In this document: piece by piece, positions 49,987 through 58,125 of the stretch | Layout: every line of letters begins with the position of its first letter | Position numbering within the stretch: position 1 is the stretch's first letter | Source of the DNA: Spirosoma linguale DSM 74 | Lineage (GTDB): Bacteria > Bacteroidota > Bacteroidia > Cytophagales > Spirosomataceae | Direction of reading: 5' to 3' | DNA length: 64,000 nucleotides | Assembly (NCBI GenBank): GCA_000024525.1 | Contig: CP001769.1 | Coordinates: 3,939,001-4,003,000 of the forward strand | The notes under the pieces: model-generated | Databases searched by the model: none | Told to the model about the DNA's origin: nothing | The model's input: the letters and a program-made list of their open reading frames with translations, nothing else | Position numbers and translations under genes: made by a program

Positions 49987-51339
49987 TTAAACTTCGGCTA
50001 ATAACCATTGCGCAATTAAAAAATAAACGCCGATACCAATCAGGTCGTTGGCCGTTGTAATGAATGGCCCCGAAGCAACCGCCGGGTTAATACCTATTCG
50101 ACTGAGTAACAACGGCGTTACGGTTCCCATAAAAGACGCCAGCATAACGACCGCCAACAGCGACGTTGCCACGACAAAAAACAGGCGAGGCTCCCCGATA
50201 ATAAAGGTGTATGCTCCGGCAATGAGGCCCACAACCAGTCCGTTGATGACTGCTACCAGAAGTGTCCGCAACAATCGTTTACCAAGACTTACACTTAACC
50301 CCGAGGTGTCGGCCAGGCTTTGCAGAATGAGCGACGACGTCTGGATACCCACGTTCCCTCCCGTCGACCCAATGATGGGGATGAAAGCCGCCAATGCCGC
50401 TATTTTGCCAAGTTCCGACTGAAATCCGTTAATGACCGTTGCCGCCAGCAGACTCCCAACCGCTCCGGCTACAAGCCAGGGAAGTTGTACTTTCGACCGC
50501 TCCCACACGCTGTCGTCTTCCTCAACCTCTCCCGATAAACCGGAAATGACCTGAATGTCTTCTTCGGCCTGTTCGGTAATCACGTCCACCACGTCGTCGA
50601 TGGTGATTCGGCCGAGGAGCCGCTGCTGCACATTTACGACCGGAATGGCATCCAGGTCATACTTTTGCATGACCTCGGCCACTTCTGCTACAGGACGATA
50701 GGTTTCGACAAACACAATGTCGTCGTCATAAATATCGGCGATCTTGACGTTTTTGCGGGCCAGGACAATCTTTTTGAGTGAAACCAGACCAAGCAATTTA
50801 CCCACATCATCAACCACGTAGACCGCGTATACGTTCTCTACGTCTTCGGCTTGCTGACGTATCTCTTCGATGCAGGCATTAACCGTCAGGTTTACGTTGA
50901 TCCGGATAAGCTCCTTCTGCATCAGACTCCCCGCCACGCCATCTTCGTAATGCAGCAAATCCAGAATAAACCGGGCCTGTTCACGGTCTTCCAGAAAACC
51001 AATTACCTCTTCACGTACCTGAATGGGCTGTTGATTCAACACGTCGACGGCATCGTCGGAGTCCATCTGGTTGATAAACGGGGCAATCTCCGCCGACGTA
51101 AACAGCTTGAGCAGGTTAGTTCGCTCGGTTTGGTCGAGGTTGGCGAGGATTTCGGCACCAACGGTTTTATCGAGCAGACTGAGCAGGTAGTGGGCCGATT
51201 CGGGTTCCAGTTCATCCAATATTCCCGAAATATCGGCCGGATAAAGCTCTTCCATCTCCGTCCGAAGCGTGGCATCATCGCCCGCGTCGATAGCCGACTG
51301 GATCTGGTCGAGGTATTCTTTAGTGAGTTCGAAGGTCAC
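49987..51339 (-). CDS. mgtE: Magnesium transporter MgtE
   Basis: A 450-residue MgtE. The N-terminal superhelical domain (about residues 1-125) includes ELEPESAHYLLSLLDK, followed by paired CBS domains (about 130-255) and five membrane helices (about 285-450) with GSTGGNVGIQTSSL and IGINPAVASGPFITTANDLIG, the pore motifs of the family. The start is a GTG at 51339. It imports Mg2+ and is gated by cytosolic Mg2+ binding to the N and CBS domains. It follows rsmA by 58 bp with a hairpin between. Confidence 0.95.
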   Translation of the reverse strand: MTFELTKEYLDQIQSAIDAGDDATLRTEMEELYPADISGILDELEPESAHYLLSLLDKTVGAEILANLDQTERTNLLKLFTSAEIAPFINQMDSDDAVDVLNQQPIQVREEVIGFLEDREQARFILDLLHYEDGVAGSLMQKELIRINVNLTVNACIEEIRQQAEDVENVYAVYVVDDVGKLLGLVSLKKIVLARKNVKIADIYDDDIVFVETYRPVAEVAEVMQKYDLDAIPVVNVQQRLLGRITIDDVVDVITEQAEEDIQVISGLSGEVEEDDSVWERSKVQLPWLVAGAVGSLLAATVINGFQSELGKIAALAAFIPIIGSTGGNVGIQTSSLILQSLADTSGLSVSLGKRLLRTLLVAVINGLVVGLIAGAYTFIIGEPRLFFVVATSLLAVVMLASFMGTVTPLLLSRIGINPAVASGPFITTANDLIGIGVYFLIAQWLLAEV

Positions 51340-51350
51340 GGTTGTAACGA

Positions 51351-51401
51351 ATAAAAGAGTGATGATTCGGCATTCCGGCTGGCGTATATTCGCTCTTTTA
51401 T
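51351..51401. repeat. Hairpin between rsmA and mgtE
   Basis: ATAAAAGAGTGA (51351-51362) pairs with TCGCTCTTTTAT (51390-51401) with one mismatch. It lies in the 58-bp gap of a same-strand gene pair. The AAGAGCGAA-type sequence resembles that at 55996-56036, suggesting a common repeat. Confidence 0.45.
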
Positions 51402-52213
51402 CCTTCCGCTCTTTCGCTCATTAATATAGTTAAGGCTACAAACTCAGCTACACCCAGCTGTTCAGCCCGTTTATCCATGAACGGGCTGGCAAGGGCAGCT
51501 TCGGATGGAGACAGGGGTTTAAGGGCGTTCCGGAGTGTTTTTCGGCGCTGGCTGAACCCGTGCTTAACAACCTGCGTAAACTTCTTTACGTCGCAACCCA
51601 AGTCGGTAACGGCATTCCGTTTAAGCGAAATTACCCCCGAAAAGACCTTGGGGGGCGGGTTGAAGACGCTTGGGTCTACGGTAAACTCGTACTTGATATC
51701 GTACCAGGCCTGTAGCAAGACGCTCAAAATACCATAATCTTTATTGCCCGGCCCGGAGGCTACCCGCTGCGCTACCTCGCGCTGAAACATGCCTACTACC
51801 TCCGGAACCCGGTCGCGCATGTCCAGTACTTTAAAGAGTATCTGGGTTGAAATATTATAAGGAAAATTGCCAATAACAGCAAAAGGCTCCGTATTATCAG
51901 GTTGTTTGGTCGGCAGTAGATCCGGGCGGATATTAAGAAAATCGGATGCCAGAATACGGCCTTCCAGGGCTGGTACATACTGTTTCAGGTACTCGACCGA
52001 TTCGCGGTCAATTTCAATGACATACGTATCAAACTGGCTATTCTGTAGAAGAAACTGGGTTAGCACACCCGTACCCGGACCTATTTCCAGCACTTTGGTA
52101 TACGGCACGCCATCCGCTCCGGCGTGACCGGTCAGGAGTTCGGCAATGCGTTGAGCAATGCTCAGGTCTTTTAAAAAGTGCTGACCGAGTTCTTTTTTAG
52201 GTTTAACGTACAT
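51398..52213 (-). CDS. rsmA: 16S rRNA (adenine1518/1519-N6) dimethyltransferase RsmA (KsgA)
   Basis: A 271-residue RsmA. It dimethylates two adjacent adenosines in helix 45 of 16S rRNA. The signature LGQHFLKD opens the protein, the SAM motif I is VLEIGPGTGVLTQFLL, and motif IV is IGNFPYNIS. FSQRRKTLRNAL in the C-terminal domain also fits. It heads an apparent rsmA-mgtE-GNAT transcript. Confidence 0.95.
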   Translation of the reverse strand: MYVKPKKELGQHFLKDLSIAQRIAELLTGHAGADGVPYTKVLEIGPGTGVLTQFLLQNSQFDTYVIEIDRESVEYLKQYVPALEGRILASDFLNIRPDLLPTKQPDNTEPFAVIGNFPYNISTQILFKVLDMRDRVPEVVGMFQREVAQRVASGPGNKDYGILSVLLQAWYDIKYEFTVDPSVFNPPPKVFSGVISLKRNAVTDLGCDVKKFTQVVKHGFSQRRKTLRNALKPLSPSEAALASPFMDKRAEQLGVAEFVALTILMSERAEG

Positions 52214-52413
52214 GTTGTATCAGGCCGCAAAAGCGGGCATTTTGGGCCAGTTCGCGGACCAATACAAAGGTAAGCCCCATCGGGCGAATTATTTGGCTAC
52301 CCTTTCGATTACCAACTTGTTTTAGTACTTTTCTGAAAACAAGGCATGAGCGCTCAGACATACGTAATCCCTATTCAGACCTGATCAATGACAGTTTGCG
52401 GGGTTGGCTGGAG

Positions 52414-52482
52414 AGCGTAGAGGACCGTCCCATGTTCGGCATAGTCACAGACTATGCCGAACATGGGACGGTCCTCTACGCT
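52414..52482. terminator. 33-bp perfect stem-loop
   Basis: Arms 52414-52446 and 52450-52482 are perfectly complementary over 33 bp with an ACA loop. The tip GGCATAGTC-ACA-GACTATGCC resembles the palindromes at 14821 and 14916. It lies 22 bp beyond the stop of the Ig-like lipoprotein gene and about 200 bp upstream of rsmA, so it probably ends the lipoprotein transcript. Confidence 0.7.
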
Positions 52483-52504
52483 TCGGCTGGGGGTGGTAAT
52501 CCAC

Positions 52505-54265
52505 TCAGAAATCAATATCCGTCAGTTCGAAATTCTGCTTGACGCGGATTGTCCCGTTTTCTTCGGTGCCGGGATTATAGATCATTCGCTCGGGCTGGAG
52601 ACCCTTCAGCACATTGCCGATGTCGCGCTTTCGGTTCCCGTTGGCGTCAATAATCAGTCGAACACGGTACAACCCCGGTTTCAATCGACCGAAACTATAG
52701 GACGGGGTTCCGTAAGCAGATCGGACTACGGTGTACTTATCATCCAGCAGTTCGACGATAAACTTATTCCCGGCGGCTCCCGTAGTAGCCGGATTCACAT
52801 GCCCCGCAATGAGTCCGTAGCTATCTTCTTCGGCAATGGTGTAGCGGGCCGAATAGCGGGCAAGCGTATCGCCCTGAACACTGATAAAGGCCCCTTTTTG
52901 CAGTCGAAACAGCAGCGTATCGGTCAGGTTGGTTTTCTGCCTGATAACCAGGCGGGACTTATTATTCGTCCAGGTCAGGTTGGCAGGGGTAAGAACAAAC
53001 GGTTTCGTACTATCGGGCCCAATAATTATCCGCTCCGTTTTATAACTAAAGACGGGTTTGCTGAAGACCAGCGTAAACTCCAGGTTATTGTCAATGGGTT
53101 CGTTCGATGGCGGGCTTACCTGAACCGTTAGCGGACTTCGGTTCTTCGCTTTCGTCTTCAGCGGAGAGAAATAAATCCGCTCCCTCAGTTCCGTCACATT
53201 GCCCACCGAATCCTCGGCCACCACGGTTAGGTGCAGGGTGTCATCAGCCGCCCGGTTGGCAGGCCGAAAAAGTCGGATCATTTTCGGAGTCTCCAGAAAC
53301 GAAATCAGCGTATCGCCCGAATAACTTCCTGTCGATGCCGTTGTGGATGCAGCCGTCGTGGACACAGCCGTCGTGGACACAGCCGTCGTGGACACAGCCG
53401 TCGTGGACACGGCCGACGTGGACACGGCCGACGTGGAAACGGGTCTGCCGTACCGAAGTTTGTAGCTGGCAATACCACTGCTGAGTTCCAGCCCGAGTGT
53501 TTCGTCGGTGCGCTCCCGCCTACTGATTCGGGGTTTACCATAGCCGCGAAAGGCCACCAGATCAATACCCGTATAATTTCGATTCAGGTTCAGGACGCTA
53601 TCCCGAAAAGCGATCCGCTCGCCCGGCGTATTGTTCACCAGATTCAAATCCTTATCGTCAAAACCATAGACTCTATACAGTCCGGCTTTTACGTTTTCGA
53701 TCCGGTAATTGCCGTTACTGTCTGTCCGGGCAAAATACTGCGGGCGTTTTCGGTTGATGGGCAACGTATCCGTCGAGGCAAAGAGACCCACGACAAAACC
53801 GAGCAAGGGTTCGCGACTTTCGTCGTCCACCACATTTCCCGTTAGGTAAAGTGAGTCGATAACAGGCCCCGTACTAAATACTACTTTGGTATTTTTGGCA
53901 ATGTTTCGTTCGGTAATATCTTTGATGCCATCGGCAAAGTCGATCGTGTAGGTCGTATTAGGCAGAAAAGGTTTGTTAAAGCTCAGCCGGATGCCTAAGG
54001 GCAGCGACTTCACGATAAACGTATTACTATCTTGGGGTGTAATCGTTATTTTCTGCTGAAGATTCTCGCTGTTGACGTATTCATCGAACTCCAGTTCAAC
54101 GGTTTTGCCGGTATAATTCAATTGGCGGGGAGTGGGTAGACTGCTTACCAGTTTCGGGGCCAGCGTATCTTTCTTACCACCCGGCGGCTGAGCAACCTGC
54201 GCGCAGTTTTGAAGCAGAATTGGAAGAACGAGTAAACAACTCAGGACAAGGTGACGAAACGACAT
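52505..54265 (-). CDS. Ig-like/carboxypeptidase-regulatory-like lipoprotein
   Basis: A 586-residue outer-surface lipoprotein with lipobox LLQNCAQ (Cys21). Residues about 30-130 are a bacterial Ig-like (SbsA-type) domain, with LVSSLPTPRQLNYTGKTVELEFDEYV. About 145-230 is a carboxypeptidase-regulatory-like repeat (LTGNVVDDESREPLLGFVV). A low-complexity VSTTA-type linker lies at about 275-310, then further Ig-like segments and a final fold with KPGLYRVRLIIDANGNRKRD. Such proteins are widespread in Bacteroidota with unknown specific roles. The linker is encoded by a 15-bp tandem repeat. Confidence 0.82.
   Translation of the reverse strand: MSFRHLVLSCLLVLPILLQNCAQVAQPPGGKKDTLAPKLVSSLPTPRQLNYTGKTVELEFDEYVNSENLQQKITITPQDSNTFIVKSLPLGIRLSFNKPFLPNTTYTIDFADGIKDITERNIAKNTKVVFSTGPVIDSLYLTGNVVDDESREPLLGFVVGLFASTDTLPINRKRPQYFARTDSNGNYRIENVKAGLYRVYGFDDKDLNLVNNTPGERIAFRDSVLNLNRNYTGIDLVAFRGYGKPRISRRERTDETLGLELSSGIASYKLRYGRPVSTSAVSTSAVSTTAVSTTAVSTTAVSTTAASTTASTGSYSGDTLISFLETPKMIRLFRPANRAADDTLHLTVVAEDSVGNVTELRERIYFSPLKTKAKNRSPLTVQVSPPSNEPIDNNLEFTLVFSKPVFSYKTERIIIGPDSTKPFVLTPANLTWTNNKSRLVIRQKTNLTDTLLFRLQKGAFISVQGDTLARYSARYTIAEEDSYGLIAGHVNPATTGAAGNKFIVELLDDKYTVVRSAYGTPSYSFGRLKPGLYRVRLIIDANGNRKRDIGNVLKGLQPERMIYNPGTEENGTIRVKQNFELTDIDF
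53335..53439. repeat. 15-bp tandem repeat encoding VST(T/S)A units
   Basis: About seven units of GTCGTGGACACAGCC-like sequence lie in frame inside the lipoprotein gene and encode repeated Val-Ser-Thr-Thr/Ser-Ala. End units are degenerate and middle units nearly identical, so copy number has probably changed recently by slippage. Unit gain or loss keeps the frame. Confidence 0.75.
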
Positions 54266-54470
54266 GTTTTTAAATTCAAAATCATTACAAAGGTAAACGT
54301 CCGTTCATCGTTAATCCGTACCGATTGACATAAAATGACCCCTGGGTTCGTTACGTTCTATAGTAATTTAAGAAAATTTAAGGTCACTTGTGTCAGGGAC
54401 GGGTTAGCCTGGATAAGGATTTCTAATTTTAAGGCTTATACAGGCACCCTGCTAAACATTACAACCATTC

Positions 54471-55979
54471 ATGATTCATACCCGTTTTTGTTTGTTGTCT
54501 CTTCTTGTGGTGTCCCTTGGCGGATTAGCTGGCTGCTCCAGTCCCGTCAATAAACTAGACGAACAGATCAGTGATGCCCTGGAGAATGACAACACCATTG
54601 ACGTGACCGAAGCCGATGCTCTGCGCGTCTTTGTTTCGCAGGAAAGCAAGACACTTGGCGATGACAAAAAAACGGCCGCCCTGCTGACTCCCGACGGCAA
54701 AATTGACGAATCGGCGCTGATGGCCTACATCAAACGCAATCGAACGTACCGAAAACTGGCGAAAGACGGTAAAACACCAACAGTATCCCTTTCGGGAGCC
54801 GTAGCGTCCAGCAAACCGCTTCGCCTGAAAGTATACCTTGAAGCCAGCGGCAGCATGTTTCCCTACGACGCTCCCGGTGGAAATGGGGCCTTCAAACGAA
54901 CACTCAACGATGTGCTAACCCAGTTCGATGCCGTTAACCCCGGACAGGGCAAGCTCTTCGTCGTAAACACGGAAATCAACGATCTGGGCCTTTCGCTGCC
55001 CCAGTTCTTCAAACAGAAAGACATTTTTACGGTAGCGAAAACGAAAGGCAAAACCAGCAGCACCGATTTTGAAGGTATTTTCAGCAACATCCTGCAGAAT
55101 ACCTCTGGTGATGACCTGAGCATACTGGTTTCGGATCTGATCTATTCCGATCCTAGTCTGGCGGGTATGAGCGCCCAGAAAACACTCGACGCAGCCAGTT
55201 CCCTGCTAACAACGGTTTTTAACCCTTATGCCAGTACCCATTCGATGCTGGTAATCAAGCTAAAATCCGACTTCGATGGCACCTACTACAGTTGGAATAA
55301 TGCGAAGAAAAAATACACCGGTGAGCGGCCCTATTACCTCTGCCTGGTTGGGCGTAACGAAACCATGCAGCGGCTGTATCAGGATAATACGTACCAGACC
55401 ATCCGCCGATTCGACCAGTTGCCCGGCTATGCCGACTCGTGGTTCTTTGGCCGGGATGCCAAAGCCGTTACTCCTTTTTACAGCATCCTGGTGAACGACC
55501 CTGCCCGCAAAGGTCGGTTCAAGCGCTCTGATGAAGAAGTTCGTAGTCACGCCAAAGCCATCCACAGCCTTGAAAACATACAACCCGACGTTACCGACAA
55601 GAGTCTGACGATTCCGGTAGCCGTCGACCTCTCGGCGCTGCGCCTGCCCACATCGTTATTGACAGACCCCAGCCAGTACACCGTCGACGGAAAAGACAAC
55701 TTTAACGTATCGGCGGTACAAGCTTATTCCGGGGCCAATGGCACTACTCACAAATTATTACTGACAACCGAAAAACCCGCCCGTGGGGAACGAACGGCCA
55801 CCATTCGGCTGCGTCGGCAGTTTCCACCCCGCTGGATCGCCAACACCAATACAACCAACGATACCTCGCCGGATGCCAATTCAACCTTTGGTATTCAAAA
55901 CCTCCTGCAAGGTGTCGAACGCGCCTATAACCCCAACAACCAAACCGAATATTTCACGCTAACAATTAATTTAGAATGA
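54471..55979 (+). CDS. vWA-like lipoprotein, first gene of the cytoskeletal-type cluster
   Basis: A 502-residue lipoprotein with lipobox GLAGC (Cys22). Residues about 115-330 resemble a von Willebrand A domain: KVYLEASGSMF gives a MIDAS-like E124-x-S126-x-S128 (Asp to Glu at the first position), then T198/D199 and D222 (LVSDLIYSD). The C-terminal part (about 370-502) is unassigned and ends FTLTINLE. vWA domains bind protein partners through a metal ion. It heads a same-strand group with a membrane protein, a tubulin-like and an actin-like protein. Confidence 0.7.
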   Translation: MIHTRFCLLSLLVVSLGGLAGCSSPVNKLDEQISDALENDNTIDVTEADALRVFVSQESKTLGDDKKTAALLTPDGKIDESALMAYIKRNRTYRKLAKDGKTPTVSLSGAVASSKPLRLKVYLEASGSMFPYDAPGGNGAFKRTLNDVLTQFDAVNPGQGKLFVVNTEINDLGLSLPQFFKQKDIFTVAKTKGKTSSTDFEGIFSNILQNTSGDDLSILVSDLIYSDPSLAGMSAQKTLDAASSLLTTVFNPYASTHSMLVIKLKSDFDGTYYSWNNAKKKYTGERPYYLCLVGRNETMQRLYQDNTYQTIRRFDQLPGYADSWFFGRDAKAVTPFYSILVNDPARKGRFKRSDEEVRSHAKAIHSLENIQPDVTDKSLTIPVAVDLSALRLPTSLLTDPSQYTVDGKDNFNVSAVQAYSGANGTTHKLLLTTEKPARGERTATIRLRRQFPPRWIANTNTTNDTSPDANSTFGIQNLLQGVERAYNPNNQTEYFTLTINLE

Positions 55980-55995
55980 TTGAAAGAAATTTAAA

Positions 55996-56036
55996 GAGCG
56001 AAAGAACAAAAAGCCGACGCGAGTTTTCTTTCGCTC
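55996..56036. repeat. Hairpin between vWA-like and membrane protein genes
   Basis: An 11-bp perfect stem, GAGCGAAAGAA (55996-56006) and its complement (56026-56036), 19-nt loop, followed by repeated CTCTTTC. It lies inside a same-strand gene group, so it may modulate rather than stop transcription. Confidence 0.5.
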
Positions 56037-56067
56037 ATTCACTCTTTCACTCTTTCGCTTTTAACCC

Positions 56068-56511
56068 ATGGAAGAATCACTTTATAACTTTTACAACCTG
56101 TTCGTTAACGGTAGCCTGCTCGAAGATTTGTACCAGGAAGAGCTGCTTTCTCCGCTGACCTGGACGGCCATTGGCCTTGCTTTTCTGGTTGCGTTTGCCT
56201 TTTACATCTGGCCATTCAACAAAGTGAGTTTCAGTGGCATGGGTAGCTGGCTGCTCATGATGGGCGTTAGTGCACTGATTCTTTTCGTTATTACACTCAT
56301 TACCTGCTACCAGAAAGCTAATCAGGAAATTGCCCGCGACGAAGCCGACCCCGACCAGGGCACGCTATTCGATCAGGGCGTTAGCGTATTTCTTAGCTAT
56401 GCCTTCGAGATGGCACTGCTTACGGCGCTAATTTTCTTTATCATCTCTATGGTACTGAAAAACTTCAGCAAAAACGCGAAACATCGGCCCATGCTGTGGC
56501 CATCGAAATAA
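56068..56511 (+). CDS. Small three-helix membrane protein
   Basis: A 147-residue protein with three hydrophobic segments (about residues 31-50, 58-80 and 108-130). The loop between the second and third is acidic (ARDEADPDQGTLFDQG). I do not recognise the family. It lies between the vWA-like lipoprotein and the tubulin-like gene in the same direction and may anchor the system in the inner membrane, which is inference. Confidence 0.6.
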   Translation: MEESLYNFYNLFVNGSLLEDLYQEELLSPLTWTAIGLAFLVAFAFYIWPFNKVSFSGMGSWLLMMGVSALILFVITLITCYQKANQEIARDEADPDQGTLFDQGVSVFLSYAFEMALLTALIFFIISMVLKNFSKNAKHRPMLWPSK

Positions 56512-56518
56512 TTGTATT

Positions 56519-56613
56519 GTAGAGACGCAATACCTTGCGTCTCCTGACCGGATGGCTTTGGCTGGCGCTACACATTGCTGACGCATAGGAGACGCGAGGT
56601 ATCGCGTCTCTAC
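56519..56613. repeat. GTAGAGACGC...GCGTCTCTAC inverted repeat
   Basis: Arms 56519-56545 and 56587-56613 match at 25 of 27 positions; both mismatches could be G-U pairs in RNA. The GTAGAGACGC...GCGTCTC type hairpin is a dispersed element I have seen described in other bacterial genomes. It ends 14 bp before the tubulin-like gene. Confidence 0.65.
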
Positions 56614-56627
56614 GAAAAACAAAAACT

Positions 56628-58118
56628 ATGGCTAAATTATTTGTATTCGCCATTGGCGGAACCGGCTCGCGGGTGCTGAAAGCCCTCACGTTTTTGCTGG
56701 CGTCGGGCGTGAAACTCAACAATACGGACGAGGTTATTCCCATTGTGCTGGACCCTCATGCCACCAACGACGACCTTCTGAGAACCAAAGATCTTTTGCG
56801 TGAATACGGCAACATTCGGGCGGGTTTACAGACCAAGCCCACGTCGGGGTTCTTCGGTACGGAAATTAAAACCCTCAACCGGTCCATCGGCGGCAACGCA
56901 ACCATCGCCGACACCTACGTCTTCGAATTACAGGGGGTTCAGCAGGAGAAATTCCGGGATTATATCAATTACGAAGGGCTCGACGGACCCAGTAAAGCCT
57001 TCGCCAGTTTGCTGTTTTCGGAAGAAAATCTGGAAACCAAAATGGACATTGGCTTCGTCGGCAACCCCAACATTGGCAGCACGGTACTCAATCAGTTCCG
57101 TTACTCCGATGTATTCCAGGCTTTTGCTGAGAACTTCGGTGCGAACGACCGGATATTTATTGTCAGTTCCATTTTTGGCGGCACGGGGGCCGCTGGCTTC
57201 CCGATCATTCTCAAGAATATCCGGGGTGCGCAGGCTATTGGTCAGATCCCGAATCCGGCGTTTCTGACCAACGCCAAAATCGGGGCGGTAACGGTGATGC
57301 CGTATTTCAGCCTGACAACCAATGAGAATAAACTCATTGATCCAGCTTCGTTCATTGCCAAAACCAAAGCCGCACTGAACTACTACCAGAAAGGGGTTAA
57401 CCCCTCGGTCAACGCGCTTTATTACATTGGCGACGATCAGACAAAAGCCTATACCTACGACCCTGGTGCGGGTGGCCAGAAAAACGAAGCGCACTTTGTA
57501 GAGATGGCATCAGCACTGGCCATTGTCGATTTCATGAATACCGACGATAGCAGTCTGGCAGTTGCGAACGGACGGCCTACCAACCCGGTCTACAAAGAGT
57601 TTGGCATTGAGCAGGATGGCATCAGTATTCAGTTAGGCAACCTTGCCGGGGCAACAAAAGAAGTGATCAATTTGCCCCTGTCTAAAATGGCGTTGTTCAG
57701 CACCTACCTGAGCCAGCGCCTGCGGCAGGCCGCCGGAACAGTGCAGTGGTCGAAGGCTAATCCCCAGATTTCGACCTCATTCCTGAATTCAGGCTTTTTC
57801 AACAGTGTCAAAAACTTCGATTCGGCCTTTCGGCAATGGCTGGCTGAAATGCGTCAAAACAAGCGGTCGTTTGAGCCATTCCTGCTCGATGCGGCTAACT
57901 TGGGGCATACCGTCCGGGGGTTTGAGCCAAAAAAGAAAGGAATTTTCGGTGGTGAGTCCGATGTGAAACTCGACATCGTCGATGACCTCGACCAGACCCT
58001 CAACAAAACCGCCGAAGGCAAAGCCTATGGCACCGAAGCGGATAAATTTATACAATTATTTTCGGAAGGTACCGAGCGGTTCGTTCGCGAGCGGCTCCCG
58101 AAAGTAATGGATTATTAG
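56628..58118 (+). CDS. Tubulin/FtsZ-superfamily-like protein
   Basis: A 496-residue protein. The N-terminus FVFAIGGTGSRVLKAL (6-20) and SIFGGTGAAGFPIILK (181-196) match the tubulin/FtsZ nucleotide-binding layout; GGTGAAG (184-190) is the equivalent of the GGGTGSG signature loop. The C-terminal half is longer than FtsZ and lacks the usual FtsZ tail. Such tubulin-like proteins are a known but little-studied group apart from the cell-division FtsZ. It is followed after 7 bp by the actin-like ATPase gene, so the two are almost certainly made together. Polymerisation and GTP use are inferred. Confidence 0.75.
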   Translation: MAKLFVFAIGGTGSRVLKALTFLLASGVKLNNTDEVIPIVLDPHATNDDLLRTKDLLREYGNIRAGLQTKPTSGFFGTEIKTLNRSIGGNATIADTYVFELQGVQQEKFRDYINYEGLDGPSKAFASLLFSEENLETKMDIGFVGNPNIGSTVLNQFRYSDVFQAFAENFGANDRIFIVSSIFGGTGAAGFPIILKNIRGAQAIGQIPNPAFLTNAKIGAVTVMPYFSLTTNENKLIDPASFIAKTKAALNYYQKGVNPSVNALYYIGDDQTKAYTYDPGAGGQKNEAHFVEMASALAIVDFMNTDDSSLAVANGRPTNPVYKEFGIEQDGISIQLGNLAGATKEVINLPLSKMALFSTYLSQRLRQAAGTVQWSKANPQISTSFLNSGFFNSVKNFDSAFRQWLAEMRQNKRSFEPFLLDAANLGHTVRGFEPKKKGIFGGESDVKLDIVDDLDQTLNKTAEGKAYGTEADKFIQLFSEGTERFVRERLPKVMDY

Positions 58119-58125
58119 CAAGAAC

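Noticed and set aside
53231..53845. Plus-strand frame with repeated RRGHS residues opposite the Ig-like lipoprotein
   Set aside because: It is the complement of the 15-bp repeat inside a well-supported lipoprotein gene; the arginine-rich repeats have no start context or domain.
56628..58118. Cell-division FtsZ
   Set aside because: It has the tubulin-type loops but is longer, lacks the GGGTGTG form of the signature and the FtsZ C-terminal peptide, and is not in a division and cell-wall gene cluster.
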